From positions 2,294,001 to 2,358,000 of the forward strand of contig NZ_VFPO01000001.1 in NCBI RefSeq assembly GCF_006716765.1: a stretch of 64,000 nucleotides of DNA. Direction: 5' to 3'. Below, piece after piece: positions 1 through 8,273 of the stretch. This stretch comes from Actinomadura hallensis (GTDB taxonomy: Bacteria > Actinomycetota > Actinomycetes > Streptosporangiales > Streptosporangiaceae). The position numbers and the translations under genes were made by a program. Each line of letters starts with the position of its first letter. Within the stretch, counting starts at the first letter, position 1. Under the pieces are notes generated by a model. It worked only from the letters and a program-made list of their open reading frames with translations. It did not search any database and was not told the origin of the DNA.

Positions 1-2
1 GC

Positions 3-623
3 GAGGTGTTCGCGATGCTCGACGAGCGGTCCGTCGCCGAGATCCGCGAGCTGCTCGGCGGCCTCTCCGACGCCGACCGGGCCCGGCTCCTCGCCGCGAT
101 GCGGTCCGTCCACGACATCCTGGGCGACCGGCCCCGCGGCGACGGCTTCGTCCTGCGGGAGCTGCGCCCCGGCGACCTCGGCTGGATCGTGGAGCGCAAC
201 GGCGTCCTCTACGACGTGGAGTGCGGCTGGGACCGCGGTTACGAGGCCCTGGTCGCCTCGATCGTCTCCGACTACGTGCGCCACCACGACCCGAAGAGGG
301 AGAACGCGTGGATCGCCGAGTCCGGCGGTGAGCGGGCCGGCGGCGTGTTCTGCGTTCGCAAGACCGACGACGTCGCGCAGCTGAGGCTGCTGCACGTCGA
401 GCCGGAGGCCCGCGGCATGGGCATCGGCGCCGCGCTGGTCGGCGAGTGCGTGCGCTTCGCCGCCGGCGCCGGCTACTCCGAGATCATGCTGTGGACGACG
501 GCGCTGCAGCGCCCGGCGCACCGCATCTACGCGGCCGCGGGGTTCGTCCTCGAAGAGGAGGAGCCGCCGGTGGAGCGCTTCGGCGACGTCATCCACGGGC
601 AGGTCTGGCGCAAGCGCCTGTGA
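3..623 (+). CDS. GNAT-family N-acetyltransferase, probably C-terminal part of a MarR-GNAT fusion (5' truncated by window)
   Basis: The reading frame is open to the window edge, so the true start lies upstream. The C-terminal 150 residues form a GNAT fold: a charged N-terminal strand segment (FVLRELRPGDLGWIVERNG), the acetyl-CoA-binding motif A (VEPEARGMGIGAALVGECVRF, with the Q/RxxGxG/A-type loop as RGMGIG) and a late AHRIYAAAGF segment typical of GNATs. The preceding residues (SVAEIRELLGGLSDADRARLLAAM) resemble the last helices of a MarR DNA-binding domain, as in the MarR-GNAT fusions of actinobacteria. That part is inference because most of the domain is outside the window. A strong hairpin follows the stop. 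Confidence 0.75.
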   Translation, partial: EVFAMLDERSVAEIRELLGGLSDADRARLLAAMRSVHDILGDRPRGDGFVLRELRPGDLGWIVERNGVLYDVECGWDRGYEALVASIVSDYVRHHDPKRENAWIAESGGERAGGVFCVRKTDDVAQLRLLHVEPEARGMGIGAALVGECVRFAAGAGYSEIMLWTTALQRPAHRIYAAAGFVLEEEEPPVERFGDVIHGQVWRKRL

Positions 624-627
624 ACCG

Positions 628-657
628 GGCCCGTGGGGCGTGACGCCTCCACGGGCC
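628..657 (+). terminator. Intrinsic-type hairpin after the acetyltransferase gene
   Basis: Nine-base arms GGCCCGTGG and CCACGGGCC pair perfectly. They enclose a further GGCGT/ACGCC stem with one bulged T, five bases after the stop codon. There is no U-tract, as is usual for actinobacterial terminators. Confidence 0.6.
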
Positions 658-1369
658 TCGGCTCCGCAGCCGTCCCTGACTCGGCTGCGTCGGCGGCCGG
701 GACGGGGGTCGGACGGGTTCCGGCCGCCCTCAGGGTGCTCACCGGCGGTGCGCCGGCAGGTCTCGGGGTCGGATTCCACCTCCTTTCCGCTCGTGCCGGA
801 CGGGATCGTCCGGGGCTCGGGGAAGGGCGCCTCCACGGCGTCCCGTCGACGGGGGCCGGACCGGCGGCGCGGCTCGGGTGACGCCGCCGGCCCGGCCGGT
901 GGGGGGCGACGGCGCCGCGGGGGCGGGCGGCGCCGGCGCCCGGTGGCGGCCGGAGTTCCGGGCCGGTCCGGAACGGCCGAGGACCCGAGGTGTACCGCCG
1001 CGCGCCCGCACCGCGGCACCGCTTGGGGGACGGTGCCCGCCGCGGTCGGTGGCGCCGCGGCCGCCCTCGGCCGCACGGACCGGGCCGCGCCTGGGCGGGG
1101 CGGGAAGGGCCTCACGCTGCGTGGGGTTCATCGGCTTCCCTCCCGCTCCCGACCTGGGGCTTTGCCGCCCCGAGGATCAGTCGTTCACTGTCCGTCACGA
1201 TCTCGTTGCGTTAAGTACCCAGGCGTCATGCGCGCGTAAACCGCGGCCGTCGCAAAGAATCTCGTTCGCGAGCTGGTCTTTGCCTCCGCATTGCCCGTCG
1301 TGATCGCGGGCGGCGGCCATGATCGCTGAGAGCGAACGTTGCTGAGGAAACAAAATCATGCTCCGTTTT
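658..1369. other. Non-coding stretch upstream of lon
   Basis: About 700 bases with no convincing gene on either strand. The open frames here translate to Arg/Pro/Gly-rich, low-complexity sequence without family resemblance and lack ribosome-binding sites. Composition is extremely GC-rich to about 1170 and then becomes clearly more AT-rich towards the lon promoter. No RNA gene was recognised. Confidence 0.5.
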
Positions 1370-1390
1370 CTTGAGTGTGTATGACTCAAC
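1370..1390 (+). promoter_or_regulatory. HAIR operator (HspR binding site) of lon
   Basis: CTTGAGT-N7-ACTCAAC matches the HspR-associated inverted repeat CTTGAGT-N7-ACTCAAG at 13 of 14 arm positions. It lies 36 bases before the lon start. In Streptomyces, HspR represses dnaK, clpB and lon through such sites (established). A possible -10 box, TATGAC at 1380-1385, lies inside the operator, which would fit repression by occlusion; the promoter assignment itself is weak. Confidence 0.85.
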
Positions 1391-1426
1391 TTGCGTTGGG
1401 TGCAGACGACGGACTTGGAGCTGAGC

Positions 1427-3823
1427 ATGAGCGAGACCCTGACGCTGCCGGTGCTGCCCCTGGACGACGGGGTCGTGCTGCCGGGCATGGTGGTGCCCCT
1501 GGACCTGTCGGACAACAACGAGGCGCGGGCGGCGATCGAGGCCGCGCGGGCCGCCGCCCAGTCCAAGGGGCCGGGCATCCGGTCGGTGAGCAAGCCGCGG
1601 GTGCTGCTGGTCCCCAGGCTGGAGGGCCAGTACACCGGCATCGGGACGCTCGGCGTCATCGAGCAGGAGGGCCGGCTGCCCGGCGGCGTGCCGGGCGCGG
1701 TCGTCCGGGGCGTGCGGCGCGTGCGGATCGGCACCGGCACCACCGGGCCGGGCGCGGCGCTGTGGGTGGACGGCACCGTGATCGAGAGCCCGCCGCCGTC
1801 CGGGCGGGCGCAGGAGCTGGCGAAGGAGTACAAGGGCCTGGTCGGCGCGATCCTGCAGAAGCGGGGCGCCTGGCAGGTCGTGGACGTCGTGCAGCAGATC
1901 GACGACCCGTCCACGCTGGCCGACAACGCCGGGTACGCGCCGTACCTGTCCCTCGAGCAGAAGATCGAGGTCCTCGAGACTCCGGACGTGGTGGAGCGGC
2001 TCAACCTGGTGATCGGGTGGGCGCGCGACCACCTGGCGGAGCTGGACGTGGCGGAGACGATTCGCAAGGACGTCCAGGAGGGCATGGAGAAGACGCAGCG
2101 GGAGTTCCTGCTGCGGCAGCAGCAGGAGGCCATCCGCAAGGAGCTGGCGGAGCTCACCGGTGAGCCCGCGGGCGAGGAGGACGACTACCGGGCCCGGATC
2201 GAGGCGGCCGACCTGCCGGAGAAGGTGCGGGAGGCGGCGCTCAAGGAGGTCGACAAGCTGGAGCGGGCCTCCGACGCCTCGCCCGAGAGCGGCTGGATCC
2301 GCACCTGGCTCGACACCGTCCTCGACATCCCGTGGAACGAGCGCACCGAGGACGCCTACGACATCGCGGGCGCGCGGGAGGTCCTCGACGCCGACCACGC
2401 CGGTCTCGACGACGTGAAGGAACGCATCATCGAGTACCTGGCGGTGCGCAAGCGGCGCGAGGAGCGCGGCCTCGGCGTCGTGGGCGGGCGCAGGAGCGGG
2501 GCGGTCCTGGCACTGACCGGTCCTCCCGGCGTCGGCAAGACCTCCCTTGGCGAGTCGGTCGCGCGCGCCATGGGCCGCAAGTTCGTCCGCGTCGCCCTGG
2601 GCGGCATCAGGGACGAGGCGGAGATCCGCGGTCACCGGCGCACCTACGTGGGGGCGCTGCCAGGACGCATCGTCCGCGCCATCCGCGAGGCGGGGTCGAT
2701 GAACCCGGTCGTCCTGCTGGACGAGATCGACAAGGTCGGAGCCGACTACCGGGGCGACCCGACGGCGGCGCTGCTGGAGGTCCTCGACCCCGAGCAGAAC
2801 CACACCTTCCGGGACCACTACCTGGAGGTGGAGCTCGACCTGAGCGACGTGCTGTTCCTCGCGACGGCGAACGTGGTGGAGGCGATCCCCGCGCCGCTGC
2901 TCGACCGGATGGAGCTGGTGGAGCTCGACGGCTACACCGAGCACGAGAAGGTCACGATCGCCCGCGACCACCTGCTGCCGCGGCAGCTGGACAAGGCCGG
3001 GCTGGAGCCGTCCGAGGTGGAGTTCTCCGAGGCGGCGCTGCGGCGGCTGGCCTCCGAGTACACCCGCGAGGCGGGCGTCCGGTCGCTGGACCGGTCGATC
3101 GCGCGGGTCCTGCGGAAGATCGCCGCGAACGTGGCGCTGGAGAAGGCGGAGCTGCCGGTCTCGGTCGGCGCGGACGACCTGAAGGACTACCTGGGACGGC
3201 CCAGGTACACGCCGGAGGTCGAGCTGAGCCGCAACGAGCGGCGGACCGGCGTGCCGGGCGTGGCGACCGGCCTGGCGGTCACCGGGGCGGGCGGCGACGT
3301 CCTCTACATCGAGGCGTCGCTGGCCGACAAGGAGACCGGCGACACCGGCGTGACGCTCACCGGCCACCTCGGCGACGTCATGAAGGAGTCGGCGCGGATC
3401 GCGCTCAGCTACCTGCGGTCGCGCGGGGCCGAGCTGGAGCTTCCGGTCGGCGACCTGAAGGACCGCGGCGTCCACGTCCACGTGCCCGCCGGCGCGATCC
3501 CGAAGGACGGGCCGAGCGCGGGCATCACGATGACGACGGCGCTGGCGTCGCTGCTGTCGGGGCGCCCGGTGCGGCCGGACGTGGCGATGACCGGCGAGAT
3601 CTCGCTGACCGGGCGGGTGCTGCCGATCGGCGGGCTGAAGCAGAAGCTGCTGGCCGCGTCCCGCCTCGGCATCACCACCGCGATCGTGCCGAAGCGCAAC
3701 GAGCCGGACCTGGAGGACGTCCCGGCCGAGGTGCTGGAGAACCTGACGGTCTTCGCCGTGAGCGACGTCCGCGAGGTCCTGGACCTGGCACTGGAGCCCG
3801 CCACCACGCCGGTGACGGTCTGA
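1427..3823 (+). CDS. lon: ATP-dependent Lon protease, heat-shock (HspR) regulated
   Basis: The 798-residue product has full LonA length. The N-terminal substrate-binding domain covers about residues 1-200, followed by a helical linker and the AAA+ module with Walker A GPPGVGKT (365-372) and Walker B VVLLDEIDKV. The C-terminal protease domain has the catalytic Ser in KDGPSAG (S697) and Lys in GGLKQK (K740). The ATG at 1427 is chosen because GGAG lies 6 bases upstream; an in-frame TTG at 1391 would overlap the HAIR operator. Lon degrades misfolded and regulatory proteins in the cytoplasm. The HAIR site predicts induction by heat and unfolded protein. The gene is monocistronic: a strong terminator follows. 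Confidence 0.97.
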   Translation: MSETLTLPVLPLDDGVVLPGMVVPLDLSDNNEARAAIEAARAAAQSKGPGIRSVSKPRVLLVPRLEGQYTGIGTLGVIEQEGRLPGGVPGAVVRGVRRVRIGTGTTGPGAALWVDGTVIESPPPSGRAQELAKEYKGLVGAILQKRGAWQVVDVVQQIDDPSTLADNAGYAPYLSLEQKIEVLETPDVVERLNLVIGWARDHLAELDVAETIRKDVQEGMEKTQREFLLRQQQEAIRKELAELTGEPAGEEDDYRARIEAADLPEKVREAALKEVDKLERASDASPESGWIRTWLDTVLDIPWNERTEDAYDIAGAREVLDADHAGLDDVKERIIEYLAVRKRREERGLGVVGGRRSGAVLALTGPPGVGKTSLGESVARAMGRKFVRVALGGIRDEAEIRGHRRTYVGALPGRIVRAIREAGSMNPVVLLDEIDKVGADYRGDPTAALLEVLDPEQNHTFRDHYLEVELDLSDVLFLATANVVEAIPAPLLDRMELVELDGYTEHEKVTIARDHLLPRQLDKAGLEPSEVEFSEAALRRLASEYTREAGVRSLDRSIARVLRKIAANVALEKAELPVSVGADDLKDYLGRPRYTPEVELSRNERRTGVPGVATGLAVTGAGGDVLYIEASLADKETGDTGVTLTGHLGDVMKESARIALSYLRSRGAELELPVGDLKDRGVHVHVPAGAIPKDGPSAGITMTTALASLLSGRPVRPDVAMTGEISLTGRVLPIGGLKQKLLAASRLGITTAIVPKRNEPDLEDVPAEVLENLTVFAVSDVREVLDLALEPATTPVTV

Positions 3824-3840
3824 TCGGCCGGTTCGCGGCC

Positions 3841-3877
3841 GAAGGCCCGCGCCGGGCGCCGCCCGGCGCGGGCCTTC
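3841..3877 (+). terminator. lon terminator
   Basis: A perfect 17-bp stem (3841-3857 with 3861-3877) with a 3-base GCC loop starts 18 bases after the lon stop. It is very GC-rich and has no T-run. Confidence 0.85.
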
Positions 3878-3944
3878 GACGTCAACCCGGGTTTCGGCCG
3901 CGCCGTTTCCCCGGCCGCGCATGCCCGGCGGTGCAACGGGGACC

Positions 3945-4439
3945 ATGCGCGCCGTGTTGGTGGAGATGTGGCAGCCCGCGGCGCCGGGCGAGAAGGTCCC
4001 CTGGTACATCGTCGCCTTGCGCGCGGTCGTGGTGGCGATCGCTCTGGGCGCTCTCGGCGTCTTCTTCTACTTCGCCTTCAAGCTGACGCTGACACCCGTG
4101 CAGGACCACGGCCAGGCGGGCGGCAACACCGACCCGGGCCGCTCGCTCCGCTTCTACCTGCAGCGCCCCACCAAGGACGCCCTCCTCCAGATAGGAGGCA
4201 ACCTCGCGCTCCTGGCGCCTCTGGGCGTGCTGCTCCCCATCGTCTGGACGTCCCTCCGCGGCCCCATCCGCCTGACCCTCCTGGCAGGCGTGCTCTCCCT
4301 GGTCATCGAAACGATCCAGGGCACCCTCGTCATGGGCCGCGCCTTCGACGTAGACGACGTGATCCTCAACGCCACCGGCGTGGTAATCGCCTACCTCTTC
4401 CTGGGCCGCCGCCTATCGAAATTGCTCCGCGCCGACTGA
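3945..4439 (+). CDS. VanZ-like family membrane protein
   Basis: About 164 residues with three or four membrane segments: YIVALRAVVVAIALGALGVFFYF near the N-terminus, then GNLALLAPLGVLLPIVW, LLAGVLSLVIETIQG and a C-terminal GVVIAYLFLGRRL. The sequence GNLALLAPLGVLLP, the ETIQ motif and the DVDDVILNATG box are hallmarks of the VanZ family, named after a teicoplanin-resistance protein; most members have no known function. ATG 3945 has a GGGGA just upstream; ATG 3921 in the same frame would add 8 residues. The gene stands alone and converges on the next one. Confidence 0.85.
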   Translation: MRAVLVEMWQPAAPGEKVPWYIVALRAVVVAIALGALGVFFYFAFKLTLTPVQDHGQAGGNTDPGRSLRFYLQRPTKDALLQIGGNLALLAPLGVLLPIVWTSLRGPIRLTLLAGVLSLVIETIQGTLVMGRAFDVDDVILNATGVVIAYLFLGRRLSKLLRAD

Positions 4440-4603
4440 AACGACCACGACCGTGTCCAATAGCGGACATCTGCTCGGCCGTGTCCTACATAGGCGACGG
4501 CGTCGCCAGGCTCAGTGCGCCGGCGACTTCGACCGGCTCCTGGCCACCTTTCTGATCGTCGGGCCGTTCCTCACCTTTTTCTACGGCCCGTACCAAGCAG
4601 GAG

Positions 4604-6121
4604 TCAACGCGGGGCCAGGTGGAAGACGCGCAGTTCGCGGTCTGCGCGTGCCACGTACTGGTCGTAGACGGGCCAGACGGCGGTCAGGCGGGGCCAGATC
4701 TCCTTGCGTTCCGTGTCGTCCAGCAGGTGGGCGGTGACGGGGACGGTGCGGCCCTGGAAGCTGACCTCCGCATCAGGGTTCTTCAGGAGGTTGCCCGTCC
4801 AGGCGGGGTGCTTCTCGCGGCCGAAGTTGGAGCCGACGACGTAGAAGCCGCCGTCGTCGTCCGGGAGGCACGCCAGGGGCGTCCGGCGGGGGAGGCCGCT
4901 GACCGCGCCGGTCGTCGTGAGCACGAGGCTCGGCACCAGGAGCTGGCCGAGCAGCAGGCGGCCCCCGGTGGCGCGGTGCAGGGCGCGGTCGACCGGCGGG
5001 ACGATCTTGGGGCCCACCTTCGCGAACCACGCGGCGCCCGAGATCCGCTGGAAGACCGGTCCCAGCGTGCGCTGGACGAGTGTCGGCATCGGTTTCTCCT
5101 CGGGGGCGAGCCGCCCGGCGCGGCGGGGACTGAGGTGGCCGGCCTCGGCCAGCCAGCGCAGGCCGTCGGCGACCGTCTCCTCGACGGGGCGGAGGGTGAG
5201 GCCCAGCGCGTCCAGGGCGGGGCGGTCGTCGGTGGGCACGAGCGTGACCATGAACTCGGCGGCGTCGCGGGTGAGCGGGTAGTCGAAGCGGCGGACGCGC
5301 TTGGCCGCGTCCAGCGCCGAGCCGAGCCCGAGCATGAGGCGGCTCGGGACGCGGACGCGGCGGCACTTCACGCCGGTGAGGGAGTCGCAGAGGTCCGCGT
5401 ACTGGGGCCACGTCAGGTAGTGGCCGCCCAGCACCCAGCGGCTCGGCCCCTGGCGGGCCTCGACGGAACGTGCCAACGCCTCGCCGAGATCGCGGACGTC
5501 GATGACCGAAACACCGCCGCCCGGAAGTGGCCACACCTTGCCCAGCGCGGCGGCGAGACCCTCCATCAGCGCGTCCAGGGACGGCTGGTGGGGGCCGCAC
5601 ACGCCGCCCGGATAGACGATCGTGACCGGTGCGCCGTCGGCCTGGAGGCCGCGTACGTACTCCTCGGCGGCCAGCTTGGACCTGCCGTAGTCGGTGCGGG
5701 GGCTCGCGAGTGCGCCGTTGGCGGTGATGACCTGGGCGGACGGCGGGACGAACACCCCGATCGTCGACACGTGGACCACGGGGTCCAGCCCGTGGGCGAC
5801 GGCCCCGCCGACCACGTTGCGGGTCCCCTGGACGTTGACGTCCACCAGGCTCCTGCCGCCGGAGGGACCGGTCACGCCGATCGCGGCGGCGGAGTGGATC
5901 GCGGCGTCGCAGCCGTCGAGCGCCATGGCGACGGCCTCGGCGTCGAGCATGTCTCCCGGGACGAGCTCCACGTCCTCTGCCGCGACGCCGATCGTCTGCA
6001 AGACCTTCGTCGCCTTGCCCGGGTCGCGGACCAGCGCGCGCGGGCGATGCCCGGCGTTGAGGAGGGCGCGCACGGTGTAGGACCCGACGAACCCGGAGGC
6101 ACCGGTGAGAAAGACCCGCAT
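4604..6121 (-). CDS. Fusion: NAD(P)-dependent epimerase/dehydratase-like SDR + F420-type (DUF385/Ddn-like) nitroreductase
   Basis: The 505-residue protein has two enzyme modules. Residues 1 to about 335 are an extended SDR: a Rossmann loop GASGFVGS at the N-terminus, STIGVF, and the YxxxK active site in DYGRSKLAAEEYV. From about residue 365 the sequence matches the deazaflavin (F420)-dependent nitroreductase family (DUF385/Ddn): LVPSLVLTTTGAVSGLPRRTPL, the GFYVVGSNFGREKHPAWTGNLLKNP box and a C-terminal VYDQYVARADRE. Both families are common in actinobacteria as separate proteins. One product could channel a substrate between the two steps; the substrate is unknown. ATG 6121 is chosen because residues upstream of it add nothing conserved. 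Confidence 0.85.
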   Translation of the reverse strand: MRVFLTGASGFVGSYTVRALLNAGHRPRALVRDPGKATKVLQTIGVAAEDVELVPGDMLDAEAVAMALDGCDAAIHSAAAIGVTGPSGGRSLVDVNVQGTRNVVGGAVAHGLDPVVHVSTIGVFVPPSAQVITANGALASPRTDYGRSKLAAEEYVRGLQADGAPVTIVYPGGVCGPHQPSLDALMEGLAAALGKVWPLPGGGVSVIDVRDLGEALARSVEARQGPSRWVLGGHYLTWPQYADLCDSLTGVKCRRVRVPSRLMLGLGSALDAAKRVRRFDYPLTRDAAEFMVTLVPTDDRPALDALGLTLRPVEETVADGLRWLAEAGHLSPRRAGRLAPEEKPMPTLVQRTLGPVFQRISGAAWFAKVGPKIVPPVDRALHRATGGRLLLGQLLVPSLVLTTTGAVSGLPRRTPLACLPDDDGGFYVVGSNFGREKHPAWTGNLLKNPDAEVSFQGRTVPVTAHLLDDTERKEIWPRLTAVWPVYDQYVARADRELRVFHLAPR

Positions 6122-6238
6122 GGGGCACAACCTAGCGCTTGGTCACGTCCGTGCGACAGTCCCGGCGGCCCGTCTCGCAAGAGTAACCGGCCCGGTTTCG
6201 GACACTTCCAATACCGGGAACGCGGGCCTGGCGGCCGT

Positions 6239-6267
6239 TGACGCCCCTGGAACGCTCCATCACACTC
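6239..6267 (+). promoter_or_regulatory. Candidate promoter and operator of the inositol operon
   Basis: TTGACG (6239-6244) and CACACT (6262-6267) are spaced 17 bases and could serve as -35 and -10, though the -10 is weak. Between them lies TGGAACGCTCCA (6249-6260), an 11-of-12 match to the perfect palindrome TGGAACGTTCCA found inside the first gene. The central CG dyad is typical of LacI-family operators. Position between the promoter boxes would make it a repressor site. Confidence 0.45.
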
Positions 6268-6301
6268 GTGACTCACCTGACCCGCCGACCGGGAGGGATC
6301 A

Positions 6302-7345
6302 ATGAAGATCGGACTGGCCGGCGCGGGGCGCATCGGTGCGCGCCACGCCGCCGCCCTCTGCCAGCTGCCCGAGGTGACGGCCCTCCACATCGCGGACGCC
6401 GATCCCGGCCGGGCCCGCGCCCTCGCCTCCCGCCTGCCGCGGGAGACGCGCGTCGTGGCCCTGGACGCGGTCGGGGACCTGTTCTCCTCGGGCCTGGACG
6501 GCCTGGTCGTCGCGGCGGCCACCGACGCCCACGCGCACCTGGTGGAGCAGGCCATCGCCGCGCGAATCGCGGTCTTCTGCGAGAAACCGCTCGCCTCGGA
6601 CCTTGATGGAACGTTCCAAACCGTGGCGGCCGCGGCCGCGGCGGACGTCCCGGTGCAGGTCGGGTTCCAGCGCCGGTTCGACAGCGGCAACGCCGCGGCG
6701 CGCGAGGCCCTGGCGTCCGGGCGGCTCGGCTGGCTGCACACCGTCCGGTCGTGCAGCTTCGACCCCGCCCCGCCGCCCGCCGAGTACGTCCCGACGTCCG
6801 GCGGGCTTTTCCGTGACTGCGTCATCCACGACCTGGACCTGATCCGGTTCGTCACCGGACGCGAGGTCGTCCGGGTGATGGCGTCGGGGTCCAACCGGGG
6901 CGACGACTTCTTCCGCGAGTGCGGCGACATCGACACGGGCTCGGCGCTGCTCGTCCTGGACGACGGGGCGATCGGGCTGGTGTCGGCCACCCGCTACAAC
7001 GCCGCCGGGTACGACTCGCGCCTGGAGCTGTTCGGGTCCAAGGACAGCATCGTCACCGGCATGGACGACCGGACGCCCGTGACCGCCCTGCCCGAGCGCG
7101 CCGGGCCGGAGCCCGTGCCCGGCACGGGGCGGGACGGCGAGCCGAGGAGCGCCTACGGCGGCTTCATGGAGCGGTTCGCCGACGCCTACGACGCCGAGCT
7201 CCGCGCCTTCATCGACGTGGTCGCCGGCCGCCGCGCCAACCCGTGCCCGCCCGAGGAGGCGCTGGAGGCGTTCTATCTCGCCGAGGCGTGCGAGCTGTCC
7301 CTGCGGGAGGGGCGGGTCGTCGGGACCGACGAGGTGCGGAGATGA
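6302..7345 (+). CDS. iolG: Gfo/Idh/MocA oxidoreductase, probable myo-inositol 2-dehydrogenase
   Basis: 347 residues of the Gfo/Idh/MocA fold. The N-terminal NAD-binding Rossmann motif is GLAGAGRIGARHA, the active-site lysine box is FCEKPLASD, and the C-terminal sheet domain contains GFQRRFDSG and GGLFRDCVIHDLDLIRF (the H-x-x-D motif of the family). Inositol dehydrogenase oxidises myo-inositol to scyllo-inosose, the first step of inositol breakdown. The assignment to inositol rests mainly on the iolE/C/B/D genes that follow. The start has a strong GGGAGGG ribosome-binding site 5 bases upstream. The stop codon sits inside the first of five tandem GGAGATGA repeats. Confidence 0.85.
   Translation: MKIGLAGAGRIGARHAAALCQLPEVTALHIADADPGRARALASRLPRETRVVALDAVGDLFSSGLDGLVVAAATDAHAHLVEQAIAARIAVFCEKPLASDLDGTFQTVAAAAAADVPVQVGFQRRFDSGNAAAREALASGRLGWLHTVRSCSFDPAPPPAEYVPTSGGLFRDCVIHDLDLIRFVTGREVVRVMASGSNRGDDFFRECGDIDTGSALLVLDDGAIGLVSATRYNAAGYDSRLELFGSKDSIVTGMDDRTPVTALPERAGPEPVPGTGRDGEPRSAYGGFMERFADAYDAELRAFIDVVAGRRANPCPPEEALEAFYLAEACELSLREGRVVGTDEVRR
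6607..6618. promoter_or_regulatory. Internal palindrome TGGAACGTTCCA, candidate second operator
   Basis: A perfect 12-base palindrome lies about 306 bases inside the first inositol gene and 358 bases from a near-copy in the promoter. Two LacI-type sites at this distance could support looping repression, as in lac and gal. No LacI-family gene is in the window, so the regulator is unknown. Confidence 0.35.
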
Positions 7346-7425
7346 CCGGGGTGGGAGATGACCGGGGGGCGGAGATGACCCGGGCCCGGAGATGACCGGG
7401 CGGGATGAGGGAGGTGCGGAGATGA
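7331..7425 (+). repeat. Tandem repeat of a ribosome-binding/start/stop unit between iolG and iolE
   Basis: GGAGATGA occurs five times (7338, 7354, 7371, 7388, 7418), with spacings of 16, 17, 17 and 30 bases. The 15-mer GAGGTGCGGAGATGA is exactly repeated at 7331-7345 and 7411-7425, so the array looks like duplication of the original gene junction. Each unit carries a Shine-Dalgarno-like GGAG and an overlapping ATGA. ATG 7342 opens a 17-codon reading frame that ends in a TGA overlapping ATG 7392, which is itself in frame with iolE. Confidence 0.8.
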
Positions 7426-8273
7426 AGGTCGCGGCGGCGCCCATCTCGTGGGGCGTGTGCGAGGTCCCCGGGTGGGGCCACCAGATGGAGCCCGGGCGGG
7501 TGCTCGCCGAGATGCGCGACCTCGGCGTCACCGCGACGGAACTCGGGCCGGACGGTTTCCTGCCCGGTGACACGCGGGCGAGGGAGGAGCTCCTTGCGTC
7601 CTACGGGCTGGGCCTGGTCGGGGCGTTCGTCCCCGCCGTGCTGCACGACCCGGCCCACGACCCGTGGCCGGAGGTCGAACGCGCCTTGGACCGCATCGGC
7701 GGCGTCCTCATCCTGGCCGCCGTCACCGGGCTGGACGGCTACGACGAGCGGCCCGTCCTGGACACCAAGGCGTGGTCGACGCTGCTGGCCAACCTCGACG
7801 CGATCACCCTGCGCGCCGCGGAGCGCGGCCGCCGCGTCACCCTGCACCCCCATGTCGGGACGGTGGTGGAGACGCGCGCGGACGTCGAGCGGGTCTTGGG
7901 CGACTCGGGCGTCCCCCTCTGCCTGGACACCGGTCACCTACTGGTCGGCGGCACCGACCCGGAGTGGCTGACGCGTTTCGCGACGCAGCGCATCAGCCAC
8001 GTCCACCTGAAGGACGTGGACGCCGGGCTCGCCGACAAGGTGCGGAAGAAGGAGATCACCTACACCGACGCCGTGCGGGACGGGCTGTACCGCCCGCTCG
8101 GCGACGGCGACATCGACGTCCCGAGCATCGTGCACAGGCTTGAGAGCGCCGGATACGAAGGCTGGTACGTGATGGAGCAGGACACCGTCCTGACCGAAGA
8201 GCCCGCAGAGGGCGGCGGCCCCTGCGACGACGTCCGCAGAAGCCTGGATTTCCTCGCCGAGGTGGTCCGATGA
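7422..8273 (+). CDS. iolE: Inosose dehydratase-like TIM-barrel protein
   Basis: 283 residues of the xylose-isomerase-like TIM-barrel family. The N-terminus KVAAAPISWGVCEVPGWG is the IolE signature. Metal-ligand segments are visible as TLHPHVGT, CLDTGHLLVGG and SHVHLKDVD, giving the usual Glu/Asp/His set. IolE dehydrates 2-keto-myo-inositol to 3D-trihydroxycyclohexane-1,2-dione. ATG 7422 is preferred because GGGAGG lies 7 bases upstream and the conserved sequence starts there. ATG 7392 in the same frame would add 10 poorly conserved residues from the repeat array. It overlaps iolC by 4 bases (ATGA). Confidence 0.9.
   Translation: MKVAAAPISWGVCEVPGWGHQMEPGRVLAEMRDLGVTATELGPDGFLPGDTRAREELLASYGLGLVGAFVPAVLHDPAHDPWPEVERALDRIGGVLILAAVTGLDGYDERPVLDTKAWSTLLANLDAITLRAAERGRRVTLHPHVGTVVETRADVERVLGDSGVPLCLDTGHLLVGGTDPEWLTRFATQRISHVHLKDVDAGLADKVRKKEITYTDAVRDGLYRPLGDGDIDVPSIVHRLESAGYEGWYVMEQDTVLTEEPAEGGGPCDDVRRSLDFLAEVVR

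Noticed and set aside
640..1303. Several overlapping open frames in the gap before lon
   Set aside because: No ribosome-binding sites, Arg/Pro/Gly-rich products, mutually overlapping on both strands; treated as non-coding.
1226..4009. Long minus-strand open frame opposite lon (over 900 codons)
   Set aside because: It is the antisense shadow of lon in GC-rich DNA; the translation is Arg/Pro/His-rich low complexity with no family resemblance, while lon is unmistakable.
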